Shown here piece by piece: positions 12,708-24,373 of a DNA stretch of 64,000 nt. The translations under genes were made by a program, and so were the position numbers. This DNA comes from Artemisia argyi. Taxonomy: Eukaryota; Streptophyta; Magnoliopsida; Asterales; Asteraceae. The notes beneath the pieces are model-generated. The model saw nothing but the letters and a program-made list of their open reading frames with translations. It did not search any database and was not told the DNA's origin. Each line of letters opens with the position of its first letter. Position 1 is the stretch's first letter. The stretch is taken from contig CM060685.1 of NCBI GenBank assembly GCA_030686995.1, positions 130,845,823-130,909,822 on the forward strand. Direction: 5' to 3'.

Positions 12708-13189
12708 ATGATTACAAAACCTAAACTCATTAAATCCAAAAAGTAATTTTTAGACTAAGTATTTAGTGAGTTTATATACACTTCTCCCCCTTTTTGTAGA
12801 ATCAAAAAGGTTTAAGCCAATAAGAAGGAGGCTCCCCCTTGATGTATGCTCCCCCTCGTTTGAGGGCACCAAGGGTTCGAGAAATGGAATTCTTGCAAGA
12901 AAAATATTAGAAGCACAAGCATGGCACAAGCAAACACATATATCATAATACCAACAAATAATGAGCATGGCAAAAGATAGTTAGAAACACATATTAAGTC
13001 ATTCATTAATAGAAAATGATTATGTCAACCCATAATCATTGTTACAAAGGCCATAAATATAAAATACTAAACTAAGTAGAGCATCCTAATGTGCCAACAA
13101 GGAGTGTCACCAAACTTTCTTGAATCCCAAAATGGTTGAAGAGTTTTATTTGAAAATGAGAAACATAAGCATATAAAATGCTTGGTGGT

Positions 13190-13919
13190 TTAGTGGAGAT
13201 AAAATTTTGGTTGCATGGATGTTGGTGAGTTTGGAGATGTGGAACTTGGAGGTGGTGGATTTGAAGTAGGGTTTGTTGATTGAGAGTTTTGATGTTGTTC
13301 AAGTGATGGTGTTTGTTGAGATCTTTTAAGAAGATACTCAATCCAAGTGAAGTGCTCATTCAAAGCAATGGTTTGTTGTTGAAGGAAGATGCAACAAGGG
13401 CAATTATTGACATGCTTCTCAATTTGGTTGATGTTGTGTGGTGATGATGGTGAGCTTGATTGGGTGGATCCAAATTGCGTTGAGCAAGATGTAATGCTAA
13501 AAGAGCACTAAGCTCATGTGCCTCTTTTAGCTCCTCAACAAACTTCAAGTGTTTGGAGGAAGGTGATGATGGTGGAACATGATGGTTGTCTTGGGTGAAG
13601 GTTTAAACATGCAACATAGGAATGGCATGTCAAGTTGTAGGATGTGGTGGTGGTACTCTTGGTGGTGGAGACATGGTTGAGCTTGGGTAGTCATGAAAAC
13701 ATGAAATGGGTGGAAGAGGTTCTCTATGAGTGAGTGGTGTTTTTGTTGAATGAGCAACATGTGAAGTATTGATTGAGAGATTGGGATTGTTGTTTTGGAA
13801 TTGAGCATGCTCATCATAAGAAGAAGCATTAATGAGGGAATGAGTGGGTGATAGGTTGTGAGATGAGTCATTATTGTGGGTTTGAGGTTTAGTAGTTGGT
13901 TGACTTGGAACAACATCAC
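13190..13919 (-). pseudogene. Decayed proline/histidine-rich ORF of element D
   Basis: Overlapping minus-strand frames between 13919 and about 13190 encode fragments rich in Pro, His, Thr and Ser. One ends with a CPCC motif, then a hydrophilic segment and a proline run. The layout resembles the better-preserved ORF at 59329-60121, which has a CSQC motif near its end and also sits just upstream of the polypurine tracts. I do not recognise the family. Its position between pol and the 3' LTR could fit an env-like or accessory ORF of SIRE-type elements, but this is unproven. Several frameshifts are needed to connect the pieces. Confidence 0.4.
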
Positions 13920-13928
13920 TTGAGCCTA

Positions 13929-14941
13929 TAATGTCTTCACAACTTCAATCTACTAATGTCTTCTAGTCACTAGCGTCTTCACATCTTCAAGCCACTAATG
14001 TCTTCACAACTTCAATCTACTAATGTCTTCTAGTCTTCTCCACTTGGAAGCTTCAAATATCTTTACTACTAGTCACTATTGCAACTATCTCCTATCACCA
14101 CTACTATCCAACACTACTTCTTCACTTCAAGTTCCACTTCACACTTACAACAATTCTAGATTCTACAACTAAATCTAGCTAACTAATACATACACCTTAT
14201 TCACCAAAATATGAGAGATTAACAAGAAGATATAAACAAGCAACTTAGATAGCAAGATGATACTAAGTTGTAATACTTCTAATAGAAGTATTCTTCTCTT
14301 TGCACTTGAGTGTTGAGGCTTGAATCACTTTGAAACAAAGATCAAAGTATATAAGATCAAAGGATTTTTAGAGAAAGGAAATGGATGTTTAGATCAGAAA
14401 GTTTCTAGTGCAAAAAGGTGAGAAAAATATGTGGAATGATCCAATATTTATAGGGCCAGAAAATACTGTTCTGGAGCGTGCCGGTCCCCTTGATTAGGGG
14501 GCGGTCCCCTTAATGATTAAGGGGGCCGCCAAGTAAACTTAAGGGGGCCGCCCTCCTGAACATTGGATTTTCTTGTCCTTTTGTGAGGGAAAATTTTCTG
14601 GATTAGATTTGCCATTTTTGGTTGAAAATTTGAATTCATAAATATGTAATGAACTAAACATATTCTTTTAATGACAAAAATGTTTTACAAAAGATATAAA
14701 ATGTTTTGTGACATTTTATAAATATTTAGTGATTAACAAAAGTGTTCCTTTGATCTTATAATGCATTAGACACTTTGTTTATTCATACCTTAAGTGATTA
14801 GATGGTGAAGATGAGTATTTACTACTAAATACTTGTTTATGTCATAATCTTTGGTTTGATGAGTTTTCGTTTTGTGATTATCAAAACATAGAGATATCGA
14901 AAGATATGAATAACGTTTTTAGTCATTTATTTATATCAACA
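13929..14941 (-). repeat. Truncated 5' LTR of element D
   Basis: It matches 11760-12692 of the other LTR and ends TATCAACA next to the TACTG duplication. The part equivalent to 10864-11750 has been deleted. It keeps the palindrome cluster (14473-14556) and the TATAAATA box (14452-14445, minus). Confidence 0.85.
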
Positions 14942-15485
14942 TACTGATTTGAATTTTTACTAAAAAGCTCAAACTAAGATTGATTTAAGTAATGAGTACA
15001 ATAAAACTAAACCAGGAATTACAAACTAGAAACCTTACGACTAATTCCTATTGCTTGACTGTTACTAAAACTATTTCTAAAAAAAACTAAATAACTAACT
15101 TCTTCTCTGCTTCCTTCCTTTCTCTTTTATACTGACCCTTTAGGGTTTTGGTGACTCACTTGAGCTTTCCCACTTCTCTATTAGGTCGTTGGATGAGCAC
15201 AATTGATCTGAGCCCTCTATTTGTTTTTGGCGGGAAAACAGATACAAGCGAGTTGGGGTAGTTTTGACTTGGCAGGGGGTGGTTTGGATTGTTGTGGTGG
15301 AAAGGTAGTAGAGGTGGAGTGTGGCAGAGGGGGGAAAGTGTAGAGGTAATGATGGTGTTGGTGCAGGCTAGGGAGGGAAATTGTAGGGGTAACCATGGTT
15401 TGACCATGGTGGTGTTTGTTTGACCCCGGTTTAGTTATTAAACAGGATAAGGGTGGATTTATGGTGGTGGATTCGGCCTTTTAGG

Positions 15486-15896
15486 GGAGTGGGCTTGTGT
15501 GTTGGATTAAAAGAAAACAAAAAGGTGTGTTATTTATTAGTAAACCAAGCCCAAGGATAAAACATGTAATTTTCTGAATTTGAAGGGGGTGAAAATGTAA
15601 CATTTTCAAAGTTATCAAAAGGACCAATTTTGCCATAGAATGAATAGTACAAGGGTTGTCTTTGATAATTTTCCAATTTTTAAAACCCGGGGAGTGGGCT
15701 TGTATGTTGGATTAAAAGAGAACAAAAAGGTGTGTTCTTTATTAGTAAACCAAGCCCAAGGACAAAACATGTAATTTTCTGAATTTGAAGAGGGTGAAAA
15801 TGTAACATTTTCAAAGTTATCAAAAGGACCAATTTTGCCATAGAATGAATAGTACAAGGGTTGTCTTTGATAATTTTCCAATTTTTAAAACGCGGG
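15486..15896. repeat. Tandem duplication of about 206 bp in the LTR of element A
   Basis: Two adjacent copies start at about 15486 ('ggagtgggcttgtgtgttgg') and about 15691 and differ at only a few positions. They lie in the block of 'aaggaccaattttg' type phrases. The other two LTR copies at 25237 and 31881 lack the duplication. Confidence 0.8.
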
Positions 15897-16246
15897 GACT
15901 AATTTTGACATTTTTGAAACTTCAGGGACTTAGGTTGCCATTTTGCAAACTTGAATTTTAAAAGACTAATTTTGACAACTTTTGAATCCCTAAGGACCTT
16001 TGATGATAATTTTCCATATTTTGAATAACCAGGGACTAGTTTTGACATTTTATGAAAGTTGGGGGACTGAAACTGGCAATTTTGCAAACTTTGTTCGTTT
16101 TTTATCTGTTTTTACTTATTTTGCATCTGAAACATATAAAACACAATCCTGGGATATTTTCAGTATTTTGATGCATTTTTGAGTGTTTTTGAATGTTTTT
16201 GCAGTTCAGATAAGACAAAAATGATGAGTGTTTACACACTCATTAA

Positions 16247-16256
16247 TCCCCCACAC
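16247..16256 (-). other. Polypurine tract of element A
   Basis: On the minus strand AGTGTGGGGGAT directly precedes the LTR start. The identical motif precedes the LTR at 25237. Confidence 0.8.
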
Positions 16257-16316
16257 TAAACTATTGCTAGTCCCTAGCAATCTTTTGAGAAAACTTAATG
16301 AATTTGAATCTCTTTA

Positions 16317-16667
16317 CCAAAAGCCATTACTTCTGGAGTAGCCAAATATTTCAGTTCAAGTAAGAACCATGGTACACTGATAACCATGTGATTTTGAGCA
16401 AACCACCAGCTGTAAACGGATTTGATTTGTCTTTACCAGAAGCCGTTTGCCTCTGGACGAGCCAACTCTTGATGGACATAGTCAACATCTTGGTGAGTTG
16501 ATTACCAATTATGGCTTTCCACTGCCTTTACCACAAGCCATAACCTTGCGGGCTAGCCAACTCTCTTACTTTTTAGGATATGGTGAGTTGAATACCATAC
16601 AATTTTTGGCAAATTGTCAGCCATCAACGGAGTTGAGTCATCTTTACCAAGAGCCGTTTGCTCCTGG
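16317..16667 (-). other. Four-hairpin array in the 3' UTR of element A
   Basis: Four short inverted repeats lie at 16647-16667, 16531-16552, 16436-16456 and 16317-16336, spaced 95-119 bp. Each is preceded on the minus strand by GGCTA or similar and followed by GGTAAAG. Examples of arms are CCAGGAGC/GCTCTTGG and CCAGAGGC/GCTTCTGG. Stems are 7-8 bp with at least one G-T pair and loops of 5-7 bases. The array recurs at 24831-25165, with paired changes in one hairpin, which supports an RNA-level role. Confidence 0.65.
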
Positions 16668-17058
16668 ATTAGCCAGTCCTTTTGTCGTTTAGACATGGTG
16701 AACTGATAACCACAAATTTTTTTGAAATAAAGTGAAAAAATTTTAAAATTTTTGCCAAAAACGGGGGTACTAGAAGGTAAAATGTGATCAAATTCGCTAG
16801 AATTCCCCCCCCCCCCACACACACTTAGAATTGAATATTGTCCTCAATATTCAAAGTCCCGGCTATTATGCCAAATCTTTGAACGTAAAAAGGGCAACAT
16901 TACAAGCTAAATGTGGAAACACCATTTTTCACTTTATTTTATTTATTATATATACATGGTAACAATAGCAGGGGCACTCCCCCACACTTAGGGTGAAAAC
17001 CCCATATACATGCTACTGTTTTTGTTTACCGAGTCGCTAGCTTGACTCGACCCTGAAT

Positions 17059-17596
17059 TTATTTGTTCTTGGGGAAGCAAGATGTGGAAGAAACGATCTC
17101 CATCGGACTTTCATTCAGGATGTTTAGACAAACATTTGAAGCACGTGAATGTTCCACACCGATGAGATAAGTACCCGGCTTTTCATAGTGTAAACTATAA
17201 GCGGTGACGCCGGGGTCAAAGATAATGTCTTCATTCCCGAAGGAGTGAAGAACAGGAGAAGCTACGGGATAGGTGAAAAAAAGAAAGAAAATCATGATAA
17301 ACATCATGACTAACTCCTCATCATCAGGAGAATTCGTAGATTTATCATTATGAATCTCATCATTTAAGCTCATGTGATCAAGACATATCCTGGGTGTGTC
17401 TAGATCAAAGTAGAAGTTATCATACTCCGGTGGAGATATGAAATGAGTGAGTTCACAGGAGAACTCCTCGAATGTGAATGAATCATATTCTGGATTGATG
17501 TGTGTGAGTTCACAGGAGAACTCATCGAAGGTAAATGATTCATAATCGGGGAGTGAATTATGAGAATGAGAAGTGGTACTGCCACTAATCTTCTCT
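17059..17596 (-). pseudogene. Athila-like 3'-proximal ORF fragment, function unknown
   Basis: The minus-strand frame is open to a stop at 17059 and has no start of its own. Upstream it runs into the LTR remnant at 17597, a deletion junction. The fragment, about 180 codons, has two near repeats of SFTFEEFSCELTHI-type sequence, an acidic middle, a hydrophobic stretch MMFIMIFFLFF (a possible membrane segment), then FGNEDIIFDPGV and a tail LNESPMEI. I recall similar phrases in hypothetical proteins annotated in Asteraceae genomes next to gypsy pol genes. The role is unknown. The hydrophobic segment and the position between pol and the 3' LTR make an env-like remnant one option. Confidence 0.6.
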
Positions 17597-17818
17597 CCAT
17601 ATTTTGAATAACCAGGGACTAGTTTTGATATTTTATGAAAGTTAGGGGACTGAAACTGCCAATTTTGCAAACTTTGTTCGTCTTTTATCTGTTTTTACTT
17701 ATTTTGCATCTGAAACATATAAAACACAATCCTGGGATATTTTCAGTATTTTGATGCATTTTTTATTGTTTTTGCAGTTCAGATAAGACAAAAATGATGA
17801 GTATTTACACATTCATCA
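17597..17818 (-). repeat. Remnant of the 5' LTR of element A
   Basis: 222 bp homologous to 16014-16245, beginning TGATGAATG on the minus strand beside the GTAAC duplication. It stops abruptly at the junction with the ORF fragment. Confidence 0.85.
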
Positions 17819-18308
17819 GTAACTTGCTTGAACATCTTAAGAAACATGCTCAGAGGTGTACTTCGATTTTTGGTTGTATTTAATGAGTAAGAGAATTCTA
17901 ATGATCCCATGTTAGGAGCTTCTAACGGCTCGACATAGGAGTGAAGTAGGATCTTATAGAGTTAGGGAATATTGTACACGGCCCTACGACTAGTATTAAG
18001 GAATATGACCCGTCATCCATGCAATTGTAACAAGCTAATCAACCTGTAAAAAATATCTAAGGAGTAATGAAATCTAAGTAAACACAACTTTCCTCATTAT
18101 TGTTTCCACCACATTAGTATAATAGCTTTATTTTCATTTCTTTTATTTTATTTTGATTGCATCTGTAGTTAATTGGGTTAGTTGGCTAGCAACTAATTCC
18201 GCCCACTCCTTCAAAACCCGAGATTTTACTTGCTTTCATAAAATATAAAAATACAAAAAGAATCATCCCTCACCTCTATACCTAGTTTAGTAGGCTTTCT
18301 AATCCTAG

Positions 18309-19727
18309 TGATGAGGCGAAAAATGAACTGTTTTTAGGGGGTCATTTAAGCCCGGATTCGAGATTATTTTATCAAAATTGCCCTAAATCGTTCCTTTTGT
18401 CATTTTAGGTACTTTGGAGAGAAATCTAGAAAAGGAAGCATTTTGAACGTTTTTGGAGCATAAAAGTGAAGAAAACAGCAAAGTCTTAATTTTCCTTCCT
18501 GGGAACAGTACCTGACGGCGTCATATGTTCCTTAATGACGGCGTCAAGAGTAATACAAGATGTGGATGTGGACTATACACGTGACGATCCAGAGAGTTTT
18601 GTACATTGGAGATGACGACGTCCCCCAAGGCCGTCATGGTCCAAGTATTAGTGACGGCCCAGAAGAAATCTACACATGACGGCGTCAAAAGTGGATCTAG
18701 GCAATCCGATTTCATTATAGGCGGCGAGTTGACGGCGTCAGAAATTCCTTCTAGACGCCGTCACCTTGTAAAATCTATATATAGTTTTCCAAATTTCATT
18801 CATTAGTGTGCAACTTTGAGGGAAAAACCCTAGGCCGATTTTCACAGCTTTTTCAAGGGTTTTAACCCTTTGAAACTTTCATGTTCAATTTGAGATAAGT
18901 ACTCTTTCAATTCAATCAATATGTCTATGTGTTTTTTGAATATATCTTACGCTTGTCTTCAATCTAACATGCTAGGCTAGATTTCTTTTGTGTTTGCTCA
19001 GATGTAGTGAAACCTAGATGTTAATTATGGGTTGATTGTTTGTTTATAGTTGTTACAGATGATTGTATTCGATGTTAGGCTTAAGAAATCTGGCAGACTT
19101 CCATTGGTAACATGCTTGAACGTCTTAAGAAACATGATCAGAGGTGTACTATGATTTTTGGTTGTATTTAATGCGTAGGAGAATTCTAATGATCCCATGT
19201 TAAGAGCTTCTAACGGTTCGACATAGGAGTGAAGTAGGATCCTATAGAGTTAGGGAATATTGTACACGACCCTACGACTAGTATTAAGGAATACGACCCG
19301 TCATCCATGCAATTGTAAGAAACTATCAACCTGTAAAAGATATCTAGGGAGTAATGAAACCTAAGTAAACACAATTTTCCCCATCATTGTTTACACCACT
19401 AGTATAATTAGATTTATTTTCATTTCTGTATTTTATTTTGATTGCATCTTTAGTCATTTGGGTTAGTTGGCTAGCAACTAATTCCGCCCACTCTTCTAAA
19501 ACCCGAGATTTTACTTGCTTTTATAAAATATAAAAAATACAAAAAGAATCATCCCTCACCTCTAGACTTAGTTTTTAGGTTTTCTAATCCTAGCGACACT
19601 TTTCCTGAGTTGAACAATCAATCCCCCGGTAATTGTCACTATACTATACTACAACGATCAGGTACACAGCCTGGTGGGGGTTGTAAGCTTCTCGAGAGGT
19701 AAAGCCTGGTGCGATTCCCACATATCA
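18309..19727 (+). repeat. 5' LTR of element 3
   Basis: 1419 bp, TGATGAGGCG...CATATCA. Compared by eye with the 3' LTR start it differs at roughly 7% of positions over the first 190 bp. Near its end it lacks a 10-bp piece (ATCCCTCGAG) present in the other copies. It carries TGACGGCGTCA motifs (18513-18765) and TATATATAG at 18776. Confidence 0.9.
18513..18784 (+). promoter_or_regulatory. U3 TGACGGCGTCA array and TATA of element 3
   Basis: Motif variants (TGACGGCGTCA, TGACGACGTCC, GGCCGTCA, TGACGGCCC, GACGCCGTCA) occur over about 250 bp and end about 10 bp before TATATATAG. Confidence 0.6.
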
Positions 19728-19733
19728 AGTTTT

Positions 19734-19752
19734 TGGCGCCGCAGCCCGGGAA
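19734..19752 (+). other. Primer binding site of element 3
   Basis: TTGGCGCCGCAGCCCGGGAA is tRNA-Asp-like and matches that of element 1 with a few changes. Confidence 0.85.
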
Positions 19753-19897
19753 ATAGTCATTGTCTAGGTTAGAATTTCTTTTTTCTACTTGCTAGATTCC
19801 TTTCTAGTAAGATTTTTATTTTATAGTCTCTTTAGTCTATCTTTTTCTTCGTGCCTTTGCTAGTAAATTAAGTTCATTGACTATTCTGTTCACCATT

Positions 19898-21118
19898 ATG
19901 GAGAACGTGAATCCACCAAGTATGACACTAGAGTTTTACCATAAAAAAATATAATTACACCAGTTTTGATATACCAAGATGGAGGAATGAAATGAGGAGG
20001 ACAGGATCTTATATTGATTTTATTGATTACCTTGAGAAAAGAGGCCAAGTGCATAAGACTTTTAAAGAATTCAAAATGCCTCACTTAGTGAAACCTATGC
20101 ACCATATGAGCCTTCACCTAGGATAGTTTCGTATGAGCCACCTAGCTGCATGTCATGGTTAGGCACTACCATAATACAGGATGAACACATAGGTAACCTT
20201 GTTGTGATGGAGGATGTAGCCGAACATGGTCACATTGATGAAAAAGACCTAGGTTTTATGATCGATGATGATGAATCTCAAAAAACACATGATGAATCTT
20301 TTGGGCAATTTGAATATAGCAGTCAGAATATTGACGATGATCCTTATGATCCGGATATAGAAGTTGATATACCTAGAGAAGCACTTGAGATACTTGGGAA
20401 AATGTTAGGGTTAGATTATAATAAAACACATGTTAAGGATATAGGTGACCTTGACACAAGGAATGATGAAGTAAATAACATAAGCTCACAAAGTACCCCA
20501 CAAGTCCTACCATCATTTGAGGCACACACACCGCACGTGACTTACCCGGAAGAAGTAGAAGAGAATATAGGAACCACAATAGAGGTAGAGCCTTTGGACC
20601 AAACATAACTAGAAGAAATAGGTTTGAATACTTGTAATCATAACCTTTCTTTTAGTTCTATGGAAGTTCCTAGTTTTGATGAGTCGGAGCCTCAACCAAA
20701 ACCGTTACCTAATCTTCCATCCTTAGATGAAAATTTAGGAATTGAAATAGGTCCCGATCCACCCATCAAACCATATAGTCCGGGTAGTCTTAGGATGAAG
20801 GTAGTGGACTCTAAGCCTTGTAGAGAGGAAGCCACTATAGGAATGGAAAATGACCTTACATGCTTACATCACCCATTTATGACTGATCACAAAAAACATT
20901 ATGGGTTTAAATCGGGTTTATTAGGTCAAGATGGATCCCCAACTAGTAGTCTCTCAAAGTTGATAGAAAATGATCCCTTTCTGGGAGAAGATCTTAATCC
21001 ACTCATTAAGCCGATTGAATTAGGTAAGGTTATGATGATAGGAGCACACCCCTTTGAGCATATAATTCATCCACCACTCTTTTCTCACGTGCCATATTTC
21101 CACCCTAAGGGTGTGTAA
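19898..21118 (+). pseudogene. Acidic ORF of unknown function carried by element 3, broken
   Basis: It starts at ATG 19898 after the same leader that precedes gag in element 1. Conceptual translation needs two 1-base frame corrections (A run near 19940; near 20078) and crosses one stop (TAA 20606-20608, in frame with the downstream part, again at a glutamine-like CAA site). The N-terminal part has a basic segment and YLEKRGQVHKTFKEF. The middle is acidic (MIDDDESQKT, DDDPYDPDIEVDIP). The C-terminal part has a proline-rich stretch (PKPLPNLPSLDENLG), then RMKVVD and KHYGFKSGLLG. I recall similar sequences as hypothetical proteins in Asteraceae. No gag, protease or pol motif is visible, so this looks like substituted cargo. 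Confidence 0.6.
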
Positions 21119-23638
21119 TCACCCACACTTAATCCTAAGTGTAGGGAAAACCTCCCCTATTTTCGTTAAATAAGGGTAGAGTCAGGTCGTAACTCGAACA
21201 AAAACAAGCGCTTCTTGGGAGGCAACCCAAGCCCCTTTTTATTTGTTTTATTTGTTTTGTTTGTTTAATTTTATTTGTTTCCGTATGCGTGTTTTATTTT
21301 TATTATTGGTAAATCATGTTTCAAAGTAAATTGTGAAAATGCTTTATTTTGTTTTTAACTTCGTCTTAACTTCATATAAAGGTATTTTGCAAAAGCTAAG
21401 TGTAAGGGGAAACCCCAAATTTGTTTATAAGAACGAAATTGATCATGATTCGCCACAGTATTAAATGAACATGTATATTAGTATTTGTTAGAGTCAAATG
21501 CTTGTATCGAGTCATAATGATGTTTTGCAGGATTTTCCAGGAAGTAGGACATAAGTTTTTCCAGAAATTTTCCAGAAACTTAACGTAAAGATTTCTGAAG
21601 GTCACTTCTGACGGCGTCAGGAATTAACGCCTGACGGAGTCATGTGTAAAATTCTGGAAATTTTGCGAGTTTTGTTTTTCTAACGGAGTCTTCAAGTTTT
21701 TGTTAATTCTTTAGTTTTATAAACTCCAGGAAATTTGCAAACATTCATTCCACAAGCATTATATCTTAAATTGTTTTCTAGGACTTGTTAGTATATATAA
21801 ATTACCGCTGATTTTATGCGAGGTTGCCTTGTTTGTTTTCTCAGGTTTAACAGGTTATGTATGAAAAGAAGATGATTTATTTTTCTGGAAGGGAAGCTTT
21901 GAATGTTCATTTTCTTGGAGGAAGATCTAACCTTGTTACCACACTATCCACACCGAACGAATCAGGGGAGTATTTGCCTTCATTCTTTTACCTATTTCAC
22001 TTTTACATTCTTTAATTGAACATTTGGACAATGTTCATCTTAAGTGTAAGGGGAGGGTAAATGATGATACCTTATATGATACAGTTGCACTTGAGTTTGT
22101 TTGTTTGATGATAGGTGTGTAATAAAACTAGGAGAAATACATGTTAGTGTAATTTTAGCGCCAAATTTAAATTTTTTTTACAACATTTAGGAGTGAAACT
22201 TTAGCCTTAGCAAGCGTCTCATGGATAGGAGTTGTATGACTAGCACAAAACCATACTATTCAGAAAAATTTTCCACCCAAATATGTGAGGTTCGCCTTTA
22301 GATTTGATAGGAAAAGCATTCATTATTAGTGCTTATGAGTGTACCGGTAGCATTTAGATTCTAGAAGTTGCGTTAGTGATGCATCCCGAGACCGCTAGTG
22401 AGACTACATTCGTGTGGTAGGATTTACTACATGATAAGAGGCATTAGGATCACCCTTGTGTTTAAACCCGTATCATAATTACTTGACCATTTAAGTCATA
22501 TTATTTGGCTAGTAAAGTCAATTAATTTTCCCCACATCTTAGCGTTGTACTCATTTTTAGTACACGATACCCCTAGTATACCCCTCCGAGCCTATCTTTT
22601 CGTTTCTAACTTTAAGCATCTTACATAAATGAAGAATTTGTTACAACCCACTCAAATGTACAACCAAATAGCTTTAGCCTTCCGTGTATGCACTTATCTT
22701 TAGTGCATTATTGTTACATGTTTAAACCCTTAGTTAATTATCAAATTGATTACATGGTTGCTAAGTCGAGTCATATCTTGTACATATTGTTTTGGGACGA
22801 TTGGGACTCATGGGTAAAGTACATGTGTTATGGAGTAATGGGGAAGAACATCATATATTACCCCCATATGTGTGTTAATCTTAAAAGTACTCCAAGTGTT
22901 TTGATTATCTTGATTCGAGTCATTAGATTAGTTTATTGTAAAGTATGTAAAGATTCAAGTGTAAGGGGAATGTACATTCCCTATGATGTATTATTTTGGA
23001 TGGTAGGGTAAGAGTGTATGCAAAAAAAAAAAAAAAAAAAAAAAAAAAATGAAAAAAAGTTAAAAAAAAGAAAAAGAAAAGAGAAAAACATACGGACTAC
23101 CATCTCGTTTCATTCTATGTTTGTTTTATGTTTTTGTTATTTTTGATTTATTAGCTTAAGTCGAGTCTAGTCTTGGCTTAGCAACGCCATATTGTACATG
23201 TAATTAACCAAGATGATTAACTCGCCACCAGTAAATATTGCCTTTATCCAACAAAACTGTGTATTCCATATCCCTACACCTAACGTTTTAACCCTTTGAA
23301 AGACCTCTTTGATAGTTTATCCTAGGTGCTTACGCCAAGTGGTAGAGGTTTGATCCTTTCCCAAGCCTATAGTAATCTATTTGCTATGACAGGTAGTGAT
23401 AGATGTTTTCCATTTCTTTATTGTGATATATACTTTATTACATCCGAGAGATGTGAGTATCTAAACACTATTTGTGAGGTGCTAGTGTATGACCTCCGTG
23501 CTTGTCTTTGGTCTTTAGTGGAACGATTATTTGTTGTAATTACTTTTATATTAGTGTTAAATGACCCCTAACTTGTATTTTGATTAGAATAAAAGCGCAT
23601 TTGCTTGAGGACAAGCAAATCTCAAGTGTAAGGGTATT
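21119..23638 (+). other. Noncoding 3' region of element 3
   Basis: Collinear with 2450-4936 of element 1: AAGCGCTTCTTGGGAGGCAA at the start, two TGACGGCGTCA/TGACGGAGTCA motifs at 21609-21644, a poly(A) tract at 23022-23049, and CTTGAGGACAAGCAAA at the end. No convincing ORF. Confidence 0.75.
23022..23049 (+). repeat. Internal poly(A) tract of element 3
   Basis: 28 A residues at the position matching the 4302-4330 tract. Confidence 0.9.
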
Positions 23639-23830
23639 TGATGAGGCGAAAAATGAACCATTTTTAGGGTGTCATTTAAGCCCCGGATTTGAGATTATTT
23701 AATCAAATATTGCCCTAAATCGTTCCTTTTGTCATTTTAGGTACTTTTAGAGAGAAATCTGGAAACGGAAGCATTTTGGATGTTTTTGGAACATAAAAGT
23801 GAAGAAAACGGCAAAGTCTTAATTTTCCTT

Positions 23831-24373
23831 GCATCGTGGTCGGATAAATTAGATGATGCACTTTGGGCTTTCCGTACGGCTTACAAAACACCCATTGGGT
23901 GTACGCCTTACAAACTTGTGTACAGGAAAGCGTGCCATCTTCCGATCGAGCTTGAACACAAAGCCTATTGGGCCCTCAAGCATGCCAATTTCAACCTCAA
24001 AACTGCGGGTGATCATAGGAAAGTTCAACTGAATGAATTAAATGAACTTCATGATCAAGCTTACGAGAACTCTTTGATCTATAAAGAAAAGACAAAGAAG
24101 ATCCATGACTCAAAAATCAAAAACCGCGTTTTCAACGTTGGTGATCGAGTCCTTCTTTTCAATTCTAGACTCAAGATCTTCTCGGGAAAGCTCAAAACCC
24201 GATGGACTGGTCCATTCACTATCGCAAAAGTTTATCCTTATGGCACCGTCGAATTATCTCAAAGTGACGGTCCAAATTTCAAAGTGAATGGACATCGGTT
24301 GAAACACTACTTTGGAGAGGACGTACCATCCATGGTCGTCCCGGATCTCCAAGCTTTCCCCAAGGACAATTGA
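23831..24373 (+). pseudogene. C-terminal part of an Athila-type integrase
   Basis: The frame is open from ATG 23780, but its first 17 or so codons come from the interrupted LTR. The real protein begins at about 23831. It starts just downstream of where the catalytic glutamate lies in full-length integrases. The visible conserved part is [17 protein letters not shown], then [21 protein letters not shown] and a lysine-rich helix. [15 protein letters not shown]...TGPFTI block and NGHRLKHYF close the integrase C-terminal domain, followed by a 20-residue tail to the stop at 24371-24373. The D,D-35-E core and zinc finger are absent, so it is inactive. Wording of these motifs is typical of Athila-lineage Ty3/gypsy elements. 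Confidence 0.9.

Noticed and set aside
12766..12948. Short plus-strand ORF near the polypurine tracts of element D
   Set aside because: It covers the PPT region on the strand opposite to the element and shows no domain.
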